DNA from: Septoria linicola
Lineage: Eukaryota; Ascomycota; Dothideomycetes; Mycosphaerellales; Mycosphaerellaceae
Direction: 5' to 3'
NCBI GenBank assembly: GCA_024114885.1
Contig: CP099423.1
Coordinates: forward strand, 1,240,001-1,304,000
DNA length: 64,000 nucleotides
Shown piece by piece: positions 20,167-31,949 of this stretch. The position numbers and the translations under genes are program-made. Under the pieces are notes generated by a model. It was not told the DNA's origin and did no database searches. It worked only from the letters and a program-made list of their open reading frames with translations. Within the stretch, counting starts at the first letter, position 1. Each line of letters starts with the position of its first letter.

Positions 20167-22681
20167 GCTGAGACGCGAATGTGTGTTTAGCAGAAAGTGT
20201 CCGATGCTATGCAGGTTGCGTGAAGCTCACTCAGCTTCAGCTTCTTCCCGCTAGCGGCTGTAACCGGGCTAGACAAAGTCAAGATTCGCCCATGGTATCA
20301 AGATGAGATCTTCTCAAGCGATAATCACAACATCAATGAATGTAAATCTAGCATGTACGGTCTGACCTCAGACTCATCTTTTAAAGCTTCGAAACGTAGT
20401 CATCTTCTCCAGCACATCGCATTCCCGCGACGATACCAATGAAGACAATCTTCCAACAGGTTGTTCTGGCGTCGGACATATAGTCTGCGAGCAAGAACGC
20501 TGCGAACAGTGGCGAAAGATACTGCAGACGCGCGTGGCATACCCTCTAAGAGCAATCTACTACGGCGAGGCTGTCGCCATGGATGTGGTCCTAGCCGAAA
20601 GCCGCGCCCCCATTGCACGCCGTCCGATTCGATCTTTGTCATCACAAGCTGACACTTACGCAGCCACTGCTTGTCATAAAGTCCTCGCGATGGTGCCGAT
20701 TCCATAGAATTCGCCTGCTGATCTCAGGTGTCGTAATGTCAGCGTTCGTAGCGAGACCTTGTGAAACGGAGACTGGTAGTCCTGTGGGCCGTATTTCCCC
20801 AGTGCGTCGTGGTCTAATCCTCGCAGACTGGTAGTAGGCGACACCGATTTGAATGATGATCATCGATACTTTGAGACCTGCTGATCTGAAGCACGGAGGT
20901 CAACACTGTGAGCGGTCTGCGCGTACCGACCCCATCACAGAAGTGGAGAGAGCTCGCAATACTCGGTGGTTAGCGTTCATGCGTGGCAGAGCATTGCTCT
21001 TTCGTGTAGCGACTAGTTCGGAATCCGAGACCGTGTCTGCAAGTCATTGCAGTGCGACCCAGACTGTCCTTCAAACGACCAGCGACACCAGCGGAGCTTT
21101 GAAAGATTCAGGCAATATCCCTCAAGCTCTTCATTCTTATCACACGAGCGTTGAACTCATGATCATGGCCGAAGCTGCCGGAGTCTTGGCTCCTTAATAT
21201 GCCGATATGATACATCAAAATAGGCAGGCATGTCCCGACCACATCAGCCACATGATCAATGTGTCAAGTTTATGAGGATCTTCTGGCCAGGCGCAACTGC
21301 AGTCGTCAAGTAGTCGCAACATGAAGCGTCGGATTGAGGAGTCGGCCAGTCTGAAGCTTGCCCGCGGCCAGCGAAATTTGTGGCGCCTGCATGTGATGTC
21401 TCAGGAGGATCAGGTACAAAGTGCGGAGTGCCCAATGGGTGTCCTAAGTTACGTAAAGAAGCTATACCAGCTGGCTTGACAATGGCGCCAAGCACGTACT
21501 GCCGTGCAGACAAGCTAATGCGCGTCTAGATGTGAAGGCAAGCGGAAGTGATTGATGTCGAGGAGCCGGCCCACGTGTTGTGTGCGGTATGCAGTGGAAG
21601 TGGTGTATGCGAAGTCACAAGCCTGAACAGCAATGTCCGGTCTGACACGACGCTTGCCCATGGGGTGGACTAGCCTATTGTACGTGCGAGTGGCGCCGAA
21701 CGATGTCAAGGAGGCAGGTGGACTCCGATGGCGACGATCTTGTCATGTTCCACGAGTCTTGGTCATCGTCGGGTACAGGCTGGCTGGAGCAGAATATCGC
21801 AATTCCAGCACCATCTAGCATGATTTCTCATCATGTGAGCTCGTGTAATCCGCGGAGAACCTCTGTGAACAATTTTCGATGGCTTTTGGTACGTCCGTGT
21901 CTTGGTAATGATGCGTCGGTTTGTCGCGGCAGAGTGTGACGGAGAGTGAGTGTCATTCCAAGTGAACAAGCTTTTCTCGCGATTCGCTTCTCGGGGCTCT
22001 TCCGCCCTCGCCATGTGACCCCTCGCTCTATTCTGAAGCACTTTGAACCTGAAATTTCAGTGCTTCGCCATCGCAACCTACGGCACAAGGGCCACAGACC
22101 GAACCGGAAGCCCGATGTCGTCCTTCTCATGTGAGTGTAGCGCAGTGCCAATGTGATGGCCGAACAACATCCGTTGGAGCCGTTGACGGACGCGTCGTAC
22201 AGTCAGATGATCTCTTCTTGGTCACAAGGCCCAAGCCTTCTCCAGTTGTTTGGTAAGAAGAATTCAAAAGCAGGGGCTTCTTGGTGGCTCTGTGGCTCAA
22301 AGACCTTTTCTTTGACTCATGTCTTTCTGCTTGCAGTTTGGCGAAGGAGCACGCCAAGTACGCAGATGCGTTGTCGTGGTTCTCCTTGTGGATGGCGTTT
22401 GTCTGAGTTCTCCGCAAAGTCTCTTCACGTCGTGTGAGAGATGGGAAAGGGCTTCCGTTGACGGGTTCGCTTGGTAAGTGCGCGACGCTCGTTCATCTTA
22501 TATGAATCACGCGCCACATGTACGTTGCCGCACGGGGTAGGACAAAGAAGGTCTTCTTATCTCTGCCCACTCAGCTTGTTCCTTTGACCTGAGTTGATTT
22601 CATAACACTTTACTGCTATCGACAGCTCTCATTCACTCACATCGACGCTATCATACCAAGCTTTACCAAACAAGTCGAAGG
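20167..22681. other. Gene-poor region upstream of F-box/LRR gene
   Basis: About 2.5 kb with only short overlapping frames; none shows a recognisable motif or consistent frame across introns. The last few hundred bases should be the promoter and leader of the F-box gene at 22682. Confidence 0.5.
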
Positions 22682-24133
22682 ATGAACATTCACGATCTGC
22701 CACTTGAGATTCTCTCCGACATCCTACTGCTTGCCACCAAGGCCAACGAAGAAGGAGGTGCAAGCTTTACCTACGGACTCACCCAAGCACCTTTGCCCTT
22801 GCAGAAAGCGAAGCTTGCCAAATATGTCCGTGGACCGGTAACCGCAGAGTCGTTGCGATGGGACGCCACCGCTTCGCTCCGACAAGTCTGCGCTGCCTGG
22901 CACGACTGGTCGCTTTCCTACAACCTCGAGCATGTCTTTGAGCGTAGGTGGCGTGGCAGCGAGAGATGGGCAGAGCTGTCCAACAACCGTCGCAAGTACA
23001 GCATCTACGAGCTTATGGACAGACCTTCCGGCTGTGCTGTCTTCCGCGATCCCAACAGCTCGCTGAAGGCGACCGACCGCATCTTCCAGCAGCTCCCTCA
23101 CATGACCAATCATGTACGCCGGCTATGGTTCAACGGGTTCTACACTGCCGAGACCGACAAGCTCATTCTTTCCATCGTCTCTGAGTGCCACGAGCTCCAA
23201 TTCCTCAGCGTCCCATGGACTGTGCTTCGCCGCAGCACCGCCGAGGACTGGATCGACCTGCTCAACGTCAACACTGGCGCTGGAAGCGCGCTGCAGTCGC
23301 TCGAGTTGCAAGCAGTGTGCCTGGCCAAGGATCAAGCCGAAGCACTGGAGAAGGAGGACTCGCCAAACGCTCTTGAGGACCCTCGCGTCGATTTCAGTCA
23401 GCTGAAGCGTCTCAAGATTTTTGGAAACACTCTCCACAAGCCAATCTGTGATGGAGATCTTGAGCTCATTGCGCAGACCGCGACCAACTTGGAAGTGCTC
23501 GACATCACAAACCTATCGACCATCTCAGTCGCTGGTATGCTTGCACTTGTCAAGGCATCTCACGACACCCTGCAAGTTCTGGAACATTCTCCAAGATCTG
23601 ACGACGGCTTCTACCACCCATATCCTGGCCACCTTCCATCCAACGAGCACATTTGCGAGCTCTTCACTTCACTTCCACGTATGCGCGATCTGTCTATCAG
23701 CATTCCATACATGTGTGCAGACCTCTTCAGCAACCTGGAAGTGCAATGGGTCGGTGAATGCCAAGTACGCGCGACAGACCTCTGTGGCTGCGACAGCTCT
23801 ACTCCGGGCAAGGAGCGCGCTGGAAAGCTGCGCAAAGTCTTCGCAGCAGCACGTAAGCTGATTGAAGCCCGCCGCAGACTTGGTCACAAGCTGTCTATCG
23901 AGCTTTTCTTCGCAGGCTGCATCTTCGACCCAGAGAAGAACCTTGTACACGGTGACTTTGTCCTTTCCGAGATCCGCTCCAATGGTGTGTGGCCGCGCGG
24001 AAAGCAAGTCAGCACCAAGGGCCCATACGGTACTACCGGTGTGTACGGCAAGGAGGACAACGACGTCAACTGGGATGCCGTCTGGGAGGACGACTATCTG
24101 CTCGCGGTTGAGCAAGGCTGGGTTCAGCTCTGA
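22682..24133 (+). CDS. F-box / leucine-rich-repeat-like protein
   Basis: Single exon, 483 aa. The N-terminus MNIHDLPLEILSDILLLATK is an F-box helix start (LPxEIL). A long intervening loop with ASLRQVCAAWHDW completes the usual F-box W-helix. The rest contains leucine-rich-repeat-like strands (LEVLDITNLSTISVAGM, LRRLWFNGF-type segments). The C-terminal 150 residues are family-specific and contain a Cys cluster (CGCDSS). F-box proteins recruit substrates to SCF ubiquitin ligases through Skp1; the substrate is not predictable here. It starts a stretch of F-box-like genes continuing to 32.8 kb. Confidence 0.75.
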   Translation: MNIHDLPLEILSDILLLATKANEEGGASFTYGLTQAPLPLQKAKLAKYVRGPVTAESLRWDATASLRQVCAAWHDWSLSYNLEHVFERRWRGSERWAELSNNRRKYSIYELMDRPSGCAVFRDPNSSLKATDRIFQQLPHMTNHVRRLWFNGFYTAETDKLILSIVSECHELQFLSVPWTVLRRSTAEDWIDLLNVNTGAGSALQSLELQAVCLAKDQAEALEKEDSPNALEDPRVDFSQLKRLKIFGNTLHKPICDGDLELIAQTATNLEVLDITNLSTISVAGMLALVKASHDTLQVLEHSPRSDDGFYHPYPGHLPSNEHICELFTSLPRMRDLSISIPYMCADLFSNLEVQWVGECQVRATDLCGCDSSTPGKERAGKLRKVFAAARKLIEARRRLGHKLSIELFFAGCIFDPEKNLVHGDFVLSEIRSNGVWPRGKQVSTKGPYGTTGVYGKEDNDVNWDAVWEDDYLLAVEQGWVQL

Positions 24134-26172
24134 AGCCACAGGCTGCGCTACTCGAAAGTGTTCAAAGTCTTCTGACAACGAATGCAACGTCACAAAGATT
24201 CGCGCAAGTGCCTCACAATCTACACTCACGAAGCACAACGATCGAAAGCATTGTACTACTATCCTAATGGTCTACTACCATCACGAAACACAACAAAAAA
24301 GTTCTTCTCAGCGACGGCGCTTGGTTGGGTTTGCATAGCATTTGCTCTGGTTTGTAACGCGGAAAGGTTAGGTGGCCCGCATCGATTTTGAGAAATGCGC
24401 GACGAATATCGACACCCTGGAGTCCCGACCACGAGCATGAATGAATGATACCACGATTGAGCCAGAAAAAGTTTGATTTGCTTTGAGCGTTTACGATTGA
24501 TACCACGATCGGCATCGGATGCCGGGAGGACTCAATCGCCTTTCTGTACATAGTCCAATCTAGTATTGCAGAATGGAATGGACTTCACCACAGCCACTCT
24601 CACACCCGCGTACTGCTATCATATGCATTCATATCCACCAAGTGAAGTCATCGCAAGCTTACCCATGATGGCCTACCCTTGTATGGCGCTGACGTTGAAG
24701 TGCTCAGCGATCTCGGCGACATGGGTTCGCCGCTGTCAGCGATCTCGAATCCTTGATGGTTCCTTCGATTACTGTCACAATCGTCGACCAGGGTGTTTAC
24801 GTCTCCATTACTCATAATTTGCTTGCGTGCGAAAAGTCGTGGTTCCACTATGAAGTAACAACAACAGGTTATTGCAGCGCAACGCAGAGCAGGAGCTACC
24901 GAGCTTCAGCGGTGTTCCAACAATCCTACTCGAGCTTGACCTTCGCGAGTGACCTCTTGGTAAAGGTAACTCTAATAAAGGTCCCTGTCGCGTACACGCA
25001 AAGATCTGACCCTGTTAACTCGGAACTACGTAGCGCCGCGCACGTGATAGCCTCCGCGTCTTAGCAAGTAACAGCACCTTTATAGTAGGCTACAGGGGTA
25101 ATAGGGACTGGATTAGCATCTCGTCGGCGGATGAGGTCGGCGTATCTCTACGTACGAGTAGCTACGGCTTCCTACGAACTTATAAGCGAGCTATAATTTC
25201 TATTACAAAACTAAGCACGCGTACTATAGCTCTACTTTACCTTCTTCCCCTTTAACTACTTTAACTTACGATTACGATAACGATCGTAGGTTTTAAGATT
25301 GCGTTTACTTTAGACGAATGCGTAAAGTAGTTTAACGGTATAGTAATTGCTATAAAGCTTAGTGCTATCGGACACGGAGTCTATAGCAATACGTCGAGAG
25401 ATCTTTGTTTACATATAGGAGTGAAGAGTCTGCACATGCCAAGGGTATTAGGTTACGTGCCCGTTCTTTTTTTTGGCGCACTCTCAGCCAATCATTTTTG
25501 GACCCTGTTTTTTTCGAAGAGTAAGATAGACCTCGTAAACTCGGTCAAATATGATGGACGAGCAGACCACTGGCGATGAGTCTTATGAGGATGCTCACGG
25601 CCACGAACAGGAAGGCAAAGCGATGGCTTAGCCAAAGGTGAATCCACGGCACGAACTGTAAGCACTCACGATGAGACGTTACACTGCTTACGATGAAGCC
25701 TCTGCGACTACCTCAAGCTGAACATTCGACCGTGGGTTATGGTCGCGATGGGAGTCGCTATACTGAGAAGACGGGGACAACAAAATGCCATATGCATGCC
25801 CGCGGTCGCGATCGTGATCTCACCCTAGCAGACTCCAGATTACAGCCCGCATGGTCACTCGTTGCCGCCATGATTCTCGCATGGTGTGTGACGGCGAAGA
25901 GATATTGGCGAGGGGATCCCGCGAAGACGAGCCTGTTGTGCTTGTGACCACGAGCAATAGTGAAGCTTCCACCGCCACCTTCACATCGTGTGAGAAAGCT
26001 GTGCAGAGTGGCCTAATTGATGGCAAGCGCCGCCGCGACACCGCCGGAACACATCTCGGTGATCAATCACTGCCTCCTACTCCTTCTGTCCATCGCCGCG
26101 ATCTTCAGAGTTTTGAAACCTAGTATGACGACACTCGTCATCCACAGCACTTCCAGCAGTCTCCTTGGGAGT
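24134..26172. other. Sparse region containing a RIP-like AT-rich relic
   Basis: No convincing gene. A short frame at 25551-25631 (MMDEQTTGDESYEDAHGHEQ...) and a 90-codon frame at 25851-26123 (acidic then RRRDTAGTHLGDQ) look mildly coding-like but cannot be joined into a gene. The island at about 24960-25400 is listed separately. Confidence 0.45.
24960..25400. repeat. AT-rich, TpA-dense island resembling a RIP-mutated repeat relic
   Basis: Composition changes abruptly: the segment is full of TA dinucleotides (CTATAGCTCTACTTTACC, GTAATTGCTATAAAGC) and short direct motifs, and every frame is closed. This is the signature left when CpA is converted to TpA by repeat-induced point mutation in an old transposon copy. 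The element type is not recoverable by eye. Confidence 0.6.
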
Positions 26173-26727
26173 TCAGAACGATGCTCTAGTGGTGCGCGCC
26201 AGAACAGCAGAAAGGCTCGCGAGAATCCGATCATTGCTGTTCCAAAAGGCACACTCGTCCAGCACATCCTTCCATGAAATTGTCCACGGCTTCCTCTCAG
26301 GCTCCAAGAATTCAATGTGATCGAAAACGACAGCCCTCGCATACCAGCGTGACACGTCCCTCATGAACCGCATATCCTGCTCGCAGGCATCGCAAGTAGA
26401 AGTGAATCGAAGCCAACGCGGCCAATCTCGCGTCCGCTTCTGCAGAGTGCACCAAAAGCAATAAGAGCTATGAGCCAACTGAATCCTGATGCGAGGCTTT
26501 TTGCAGCTTTGGCCGAATCTTTGGTGATGCTGATGTTGGACAGGGCTGTTGTATGGATTGTGAGGGGCTCTCCATAGCGCATGGAACCACTGGGATGTCG
26601 AGAGCAGGATGGGAGCACCACAGTGGAACATGCTGTCGTGAATCTCGGCGTGGAAGAGCGCAAAGACCGGGTTGAGGAGATAGTGATGGATTCTGCCTTC
26701 GTTGTCTATCTCTGCTGGCGCGGTCAT
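26173..26727 (-). CDS. Hypothetical protein, 184 aa
   Basis: Single open frame starting MTAPAEIDNEGRIHHYLL. It has a hydrophobic-aromatic middle, several Cys (CKKPR, CFWCTLQ, CDACEQDM) and a WKDVLDECAFW segment near the end. No signal peptide and no family recognised. It sits between an F-box/LRR gene and a broken F-box-like gene, so it may belong to the same expanded group of short fungal hypotheticals without a retained F-box. Confidence 0.45.
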   Translation of the reverse strand: MTAPAEIDNEGRIHHYLLNPVFALFHAEIHDSMFHCGAPILLSTSQWFHALWRAPHNPYNSPVQHQHHQRFGQSCKKPRIRIQLAHSSYCFWCTLQKRTRDWPRWLRFTSTCDACEQDMRFMRDVSRWYARAVVFDHIEFLEPERKPWTISWKDVLDECAFWNSNDRILASLSAVLARTTRASF

Positions 26728-27305
26728 CTAGATATCGGAATAAGATCAGTCATGCTTGCAATCGTGCCGCAGGTTACGAACGCTGCTTTGAAGATGAGCA
26801 GGCGTATCTCCATCGGAAGCTGTTCAAAGCTCGACGATTGCCCAATCTTGTTGGATTTGCCCAGATTTTGTACAGCTTTGCAGTGTGCCTTGTTTGATCA
26901 ATGTTCAGCCAATAGAGCGTACTTCAAAATGATACGATAGGAAGGGCCGATCGTACATCAATGTTTGTCCACGAATTATATGTACCCTTCGCTGCACACG
27001 CACTGACACCGCCATCCCGAATTTCTATGAGGCCGCTTGCATATGACAGGCAGAACATCACGGGCGAAGCCTAGAGCTCAGAAGTTGTTCCAGTCACTGC
27101 CGGTCCTTGAGCTGGTAAGTCGCATAAGCTTCAGCGGACCACGGTAAGTGATGCCAAGAGAAATCAGTCATGAAGCATCAGATATTCCGCTCAGTTGCGC
27201 ACTGTCGGTTTTCAAGGACAGATTGAGGACGTATAATCGCCACAACTAAAGCCGGTACATCGGCAGAGCAGCGTCTGCAGTAGCCCCCCGTGCGACGAAA
27301 GCCCA
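26728..27305. other. Intergenic region
   Basis: Nothing recognised; likely divergent promoter of the flanking hypothetical and F-box-like genes. Confidence 0.45.
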
Positions 27306-27837
27306 ATGGTCAAAATGAGCTTTCGCAACCTGCCCACTGAAATCCAGCTTGAGATCTTACGATGCGTCTTGCGACGAGAACGGCCATCCATAGATGAGAA
27401 TGATGATCTCGAGCATATGCTCCTGTCCAAGGAGCTCATTTGCATTCGAAAAGAGGTTCTAGATGTCATGTTCCATACCATCCACATTTACAATCACGTC
27501 GCACTTCGCGACCCGATGGTTTCCATCCCGTGAAGAGAGGCTGAAACGCGGGATCACCAGTTACACCATGCCCACGCCGAGATTTTTGGTTCTCCACGAT
27601 AAAGTGCACGGCGAGCACAACCGACATCGTTTGAGACTGCAGCCACTGCGCTTTTTCTTTCCATCAGGTCACTGCATGACTTGTGTGCGCCGCGGGGAGC
27701 TTCGCTTCTGGTCTTACAGATGGGGGGGATGGCATCGTGCAGCCGGCATACCAGACGCATCAATCATGGACCCGGCATGGAAAGTAGATCCTAGGTGGAG
27801 GGGCATCGTTCCTCAGAAATTCCAGGAGTACGTCTAA
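27306..27837 (+). pseudogene. F-box-like gene interrupted by a frameshift
   Basis: The first frame (27306-27533) begins MVKMSFRNLPTEIQLEILRC, a clear F-box start. It continues through KELICIRKEVLDVMFHTIHI and stops at 27533. The second frame (to 27837) continues with SREERLKRGITSYTMPTPRF and FLVLHDKVHGEHN, with coding-like composition. Removing one base near 27525 (GGTTTCC) would join them into 176 aa. Unlike the other frame breaks in the window this needs a base removed, so it may be a true mutation. An intron was considered but no GT-AG pair restores frame plausibly. Confidence 0.5.
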
Positions 27838-28056
27838 TGCAATCGCCATTCTGGAGCTCGTCGCCCATCTGCGCGATACTGGCCTCGAGCAATGGTAGAG
27901 GTGGTTTTGACGAATCACGATGGCGTGAGCTTAGTTGAGGGCTGCTTGCACTAGTAGAAGGGTGCTAATGTGGTCCTCCGACGGCCATGAATGCTGCGGA
28001 GTGCTGCGGGGCATAGTCCATTGCTCCATACGCGTGCATGGTGTAGATGGAATTAC

Positions 28057-28866
28057 TCAAGTCATCTCGATAACGTCCGTAGTGTCCTCGATCGTGGGCA
28101 GAATCTGCGCCAGCTTGTTCACGTTTCGAAATGCCTCTGGCACATTCTCCCGCATGCCCTTTAGCTTCTCAGCCACGACGTCGTACTTTTCTTCCTTGCT
28201 TGTGTACTGTCGTATGACTTTGTTCGTGCTGTGCTCCACGTAGACTCTCGTGTCCCGGATCCTGATGATAACTCCGTCCAGTCGCAGGAAATATCTGCTC
28301 AGCACCAGCAATCGCTCAGGCATCATCCTGACCTTGATGTTGAAAAGCGCGATCCCATTATCAGCAAGCTCATCCTCATACAAATCTACTGCATCAAAGA
28401 ATTGGATGGGATCCTGCCGAGACAGCAGATCGACGCGGATTGGGTCTTTCCTCTGGTCGCTCGCTTTCCACTCGCTGTCCTCGACTGGCCCGCCGCCTTT
28501 GATACTCGTGGTGCCTCGATAGTCTGTGCTGTAGCTCCAATCAAAGGGCTTGACTACCTGTTTGACTTCTTCCTGATGACTGCGCTCCTTCTTCCACTCC
28601 TCTGCGACTGCCACCTGTAGCATTCCTTCCTCGGTCTTGCTCACGCGGTCCATAGCATCGCGAGCGTTGAAGTTCAGGTTCCAGCCCGACGGCAGATGCA
28701 TCAATGAGACATAGTTGTCGCCAAAGATCATCTCGGGGATCGGAATGCCAATGTCCTCGTGCAGTGCTTCGATGGGCTCCGCCTTAAGGATGGGCTGTTT
28801 GCGCGTTGTGAGCTTCCACACGCCATTTGGCGACGTGTGCGAGAAAGTGCCATAATTTTGCGCCAT
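28057..28866 (-). CDS. TIP41: TIP41-like protein (PP2A/TOR pathway regulator)
   Basis: Intact frame of 269 aa from MAQNYGTFSH; the same frame is open upstream to a Met at 28995. The family signatures are present: PEMIFGDNYVSL, WNLNFNARDAMDRVSK, VVKPFDWSYSTDYRGT, the strongly conserved VDLYEDELADNGIALF, LLVLSRYFLRLDG and RIRDTRVYVE. TIP41 binds the Tap42 / PP2A-type phosphatase module and counters TOR signalling in yeast; in animals it modulates PP2A. It is divergent from the Aurora kinase gene with 278 bp between start codons. Confidence 0.93.
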   Translation of the reverse strand: MAQNYGTFSHTSPNGVWKLTTRKQPILKAEPIEALHEDIGIPIPEMIFGDNYVSLMHLPSGWNLNFNARDAMDRVSKTEEGMLQVAVAEEWKKERSHQEEVKQVVKPFDWSYSTDYRGTTSIKGGGPVEDSEWKASDQRKDPIRVDLLSRQDPIQFFDAVDLYEDELADNGIALFNIKVRMMPERLLVLSRYFLRLDGVIIRIRDTRVYVEHSTNKVIRQYTSKEEKYDVVAEKLKGMRENVPEAFRNVNKLAQILPTIEDTTDVIEMT

Positions 28867-29144
28867 GATCGCGACGCTGTATTTCCTACTGCACACAATC
28901 TTGATGCAGTCAGAGGAGCTTGATGTATTCTTGGCATTCTTGTGGCCCAAGCTGGAATCGATAAGTGATGGTCGCCCTGACAACACGGTAAACACTACTT
29001 CTTAGCTCCTTCCTAGATCTGCCACCAGTCGACCACACCAACGCAAGAGCCACTCGCTGCTGACGATATTGTGTGCACCTCGTCTGTGGACTGTACATCT
29101 CACATCTACATTCATTAGAAGCATCGTCACATTGTAGCAACAAT
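28867..29144. promoter_or_regulatory. Divergent promoter TIP41 / Aurora kinase
   Basis: 278 bp separate the two start codons on opposite strands, so the genes likely share a bidirectional promoter. No specific factor site was identified. Confidence 0.5.
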
Positions 29145-30381
29145 ATGGCAGACACACTGGAGAAGAGGCTCGAAGCCGTCTCGATATCAGAGGAGAATCG
29201 GGACCCCAATGCCTCGTTTCAGCACAAGGCGAAGGTAAATACTCGCACTCACAAGTGGCAGCAGATGATGCTAACGATCACATCAGAGCTCAGTCACGGC
29301 TGCAATCTCGCTATCCAGTCTCAGCGCAGCAGCACAAAACCGCATGAAACTGCCTCTCCAGAAACTGCAATCCAACTCAGCAGGCCAGAAGCCTTCTCTC
29401 CAGCCCATTCCGACCAAGATTACTCTTCCTTCCCAAAGCGCACAACGACCTTCCGCCGAGTCGCGACCCTCCGACCCCGAACCACTTTCATCAACATCGA
29501 CGGAGCCTTCGAAGCCAAAGCAATTCCATCTTGGCATGTTCGAGATCGGCAAGCCTCTGGGCAAGGGCAAGTTCGGCCGAGTGTACCTCGCCCGAGAACG
29601 AAGTACTGGCTTTGTCTGCGCCTTGAAGGTCCTCCACAAGTCTGAGCTCTCAGCTGGCAAGGTTGAGAAGCAAGTGCGGCGCGAGATCGAGATTCAGTCG
29701 AATCTGGCACATCCAAACATCCTGCGACTATACGGGCACTTCCACGACACAAAACGCATCTTCCTGATCCTTGAGTTTGCGGGCAAAGGAGAGCTGTACA
29801 AGCATCTGCGCAAAGCACAGCGCTTTCCCGAGTGGCAAGCTGCACAGTATATCGCACAGATGGCTAGTGCGCTCAAATACCTACACAAGAAGCACGTCAT
29901 GCACAGAGATATCAAGCCAGAGAATATCCTGGTAGGACTACACGGAGAGATCAAAATCAGTGACTTCGGTTGGAGCGTGCACGCACCAAACAACAGGAGG
30001 AAGACGATGTGCGGAACCCTTGACTATCTGCCGCCCGAGATGATCAAGCCGGGCAGAGAGGAGAACTGGTATGACGAGAAGGTTGATCTGTGGTCGCTTG
30101 GAGTTCTCACGTACGAGTTCTTGGTCGGAGAAGCACCATTTGAGGACACCCCGGTCATGACCCAACGACGCATTGCAAGATGCGAGATGACTGTTCCACC
30201 TTTCGTGAGTGCAGAGGCCAAGGATCTAATCAAGAGATTGCTTGTGCTTGACCCAGACAAGAGAATCAGTCTCGAAGAGGTCGAGCAGCATCCTTGGATC
30301 TTGAAGCATTGCGTGAAGGGTGAGAGACATTACCAACGCACAAGTGGGCAGAACAAGCAGAGGGAGAAGGAGAGCAAGTGA
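29145..30381 (+). CDS. IPL1: Aurora/Ipl1 family serine/threonine protein kinase
   Basis: Exons 29145-29234 and 29287-30381 (52-nt intron, GCTAAC branch) encode 394 aa. The kinase domain covers about residues 115-370. It has the glycine loop LGKGKFGRVYLA, the VAIK-type Lys in CALKVLHKSEL, catalytic HRDIKPENIL, DFGWSVHAP (the Aurora form of the DFG region) and activation loop RRKTMCGTLDYLPPEM with the phosphorylatable Thr. Aurora/Ipl1 is the catalytic subunit of the chromosomal passenger complex that corrects kinetochore attachment. The N-terminus is Ser/Pro-rich and carries an RDPNAS segment. ATP23 follows 441 bp downstream on the same strand. Confidence 0.94.
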
Positions 30382-30822
30382 CAGTAACCACGGGAAAGTG
30401 CTTGTCACGACAGTTTCGTAGTCTTTGATCTTGGCATGACGGCGTTTGGGAATGACTGGATCATCATAAGCATGGAGTTGGACAGGATTCTTGAGCATAT
30501 ACGAGCATGCACGAAATGAACAACTTTTTCGTTCAAATTGCCGAGGTCTTGTGGACTTGCACTCGTGTTAATACGCATCCAGGACATCGCGTAAAGTATG
30601 AGGTAATACCAAAAGAGCAGCTGTGCACCGATTGAGCCAAACCGATATCGATGGCAACAATAGCTCGCCTTGCGCTGAAACATGTCGGCTGGACTTTGCC
30701 GAGTCCGAAGTGAATGAACCTCGACTTCAATACTTTCATCTTCTTGACCTCCAACCCAACGCCATTGCAAACTACACAACGCTGCATCCTTCAACCGCAT
30801 AATACCGATTGAGCAGCACATC
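30382..30822. other. Intergenic region Aurora / ATP23
   Basis: 3' region of the kinase gene and promoter of ATP23; nothing else recognised. Confidence 0.5.
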
Positions 30823-31527
30823 ATGGCAGAGTCTACCTCACCACCCTCCACCACGAATCCCGCCGCCAACGATGCCACATATCTAACATGGTCCAACTTC
30901 TTCTCCATCCTCACCAACACCGCACCGCCTACAACCCGCGAAGCCTACTTCCACGAACGCGACATCCGCAACGAGGAACGCGACATCCAACGCGCCGAGG
31001 ACGACGTCAAATGGCTGTTCAAAGCCTCGCCCATCATCACTTTCCTCCAGCATCAAATTAACCTCCTCGGCCCCTCCACCGGCGCTGCTGCCATTGGACC
31101 CCATAATGTCCGCTGTCGTCGCTGCGACACGAAACAATCTGGTGGCTTCAGCTCCGAGCACGGCATTCTCCTCTGCGCCAACCACTTCCGCGATCGAGGA
31201 CATTTGGAAGATACGTTAGCGCATGAAATGGTTCATGCATATGATCATTTGCGCTTTAAAATGGACCCTCTAGATTTGAGGCATGCCGCGTGTATGGAAA
31301 TTCGAGCGAGCATGTTGAGTGGGGAGTGCAGGTTCTCGAGGGAATTTTTCACGCGCGGACAGTGGAGTTTGACACAGCAGTTGCAGGAGTGTGTAAGGAG
31401 ACGGGCGGCGTTGAGTGTGGCGCAGAGACCGGCGTGTAAGGATGATGTACAGGCTGTGAGGGTCGTGAATGAGGTTTGGGGGAGTTGTTTCAATGATACG
31501 AGGCCGTTTGATGAGATTTACAAGTGA
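30823..31527 (+). CDS. ATP23: Mitochondrial inner membrane metalloprotease Atp23
   Basis: Single exon, 234 aa, close to the family length. The zinc-protease motif HEMVH is at 134-138 inside DTLAHEMVHAYDHLRF. Conserved Cys pairs flank it (VRCRRCD and ILLCANHF upstream; ACMEIRAS and CVRRRA downstream). Atp23 matures subunit 6 of ATP synthase and chaperones its assembly from the intermembrane-space side; its Cys residues are disulphide-bonded via Mia40. The N-terminus is Ser/Thr/Pro-rich without a classical presequence, consistent with Mia40 import. Confidence 0.94.
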   Translation: MAESTSPPSTTNPAANDATYLTWSNFFSILTNTAPPTTREAYFHERDIRNEERDIQRAEDDVKWLFKASPIITFLQHQINLLGPSTGAAAIGPHNVRCRRCDTKQSGGFSSEHGILLCANHFRDRGHLEDTLAHEMVHAYDHLRFKMDPLDLRHAACMEIRASMLSGECRFSREFFTRGQWSLTQQLQECVRRRAALSVAQRPACKDDVQAVRVVNEVWGSCFNDTRPFDEIYK

Positions 31528-31949
31528 GGAGATGGAACAGTGGACTGTGGAAAGAGAAGGGGCATGACAGTAAGCAGATTTGGTGCTGTTGCTCCTCATG
31601 GCTTGCTGCAACTCTGCGCGTGGACGACATTGTTCTGGAACCAAAGCTGCTTGAGCATCATCTGGGACACAAGCTATGGATCACTATCTGATCTTCTTGG
31701 GCTGGACTTGGCGAGCCGTAAGGCAGCACTTCTTGCGAGCCGCCATGAACCATCTTTCCGACTACAAGCTCTCGACTTCTGTTCCGTTCATTCGCCGCCT
31801 TCGTCAGGCGTTATCAAAGCCTTGAACTTCTCGACTTCTTCAGCACGGTTCCAGCCCTTCGGCATCATCGCGAATGTCATCCAGGAAACAAGGACTCCGA
31901 CACTATTTGATGTTAGCATAAGCACTCCACACAGCACCTGCTGACATCC
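31528..31949. other. Convergent intergenic region
   Basis: Between the ATP23 stop and the 3' end of the minus-strand F-box-like gene; no gene seen. Confidence 0.45.
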
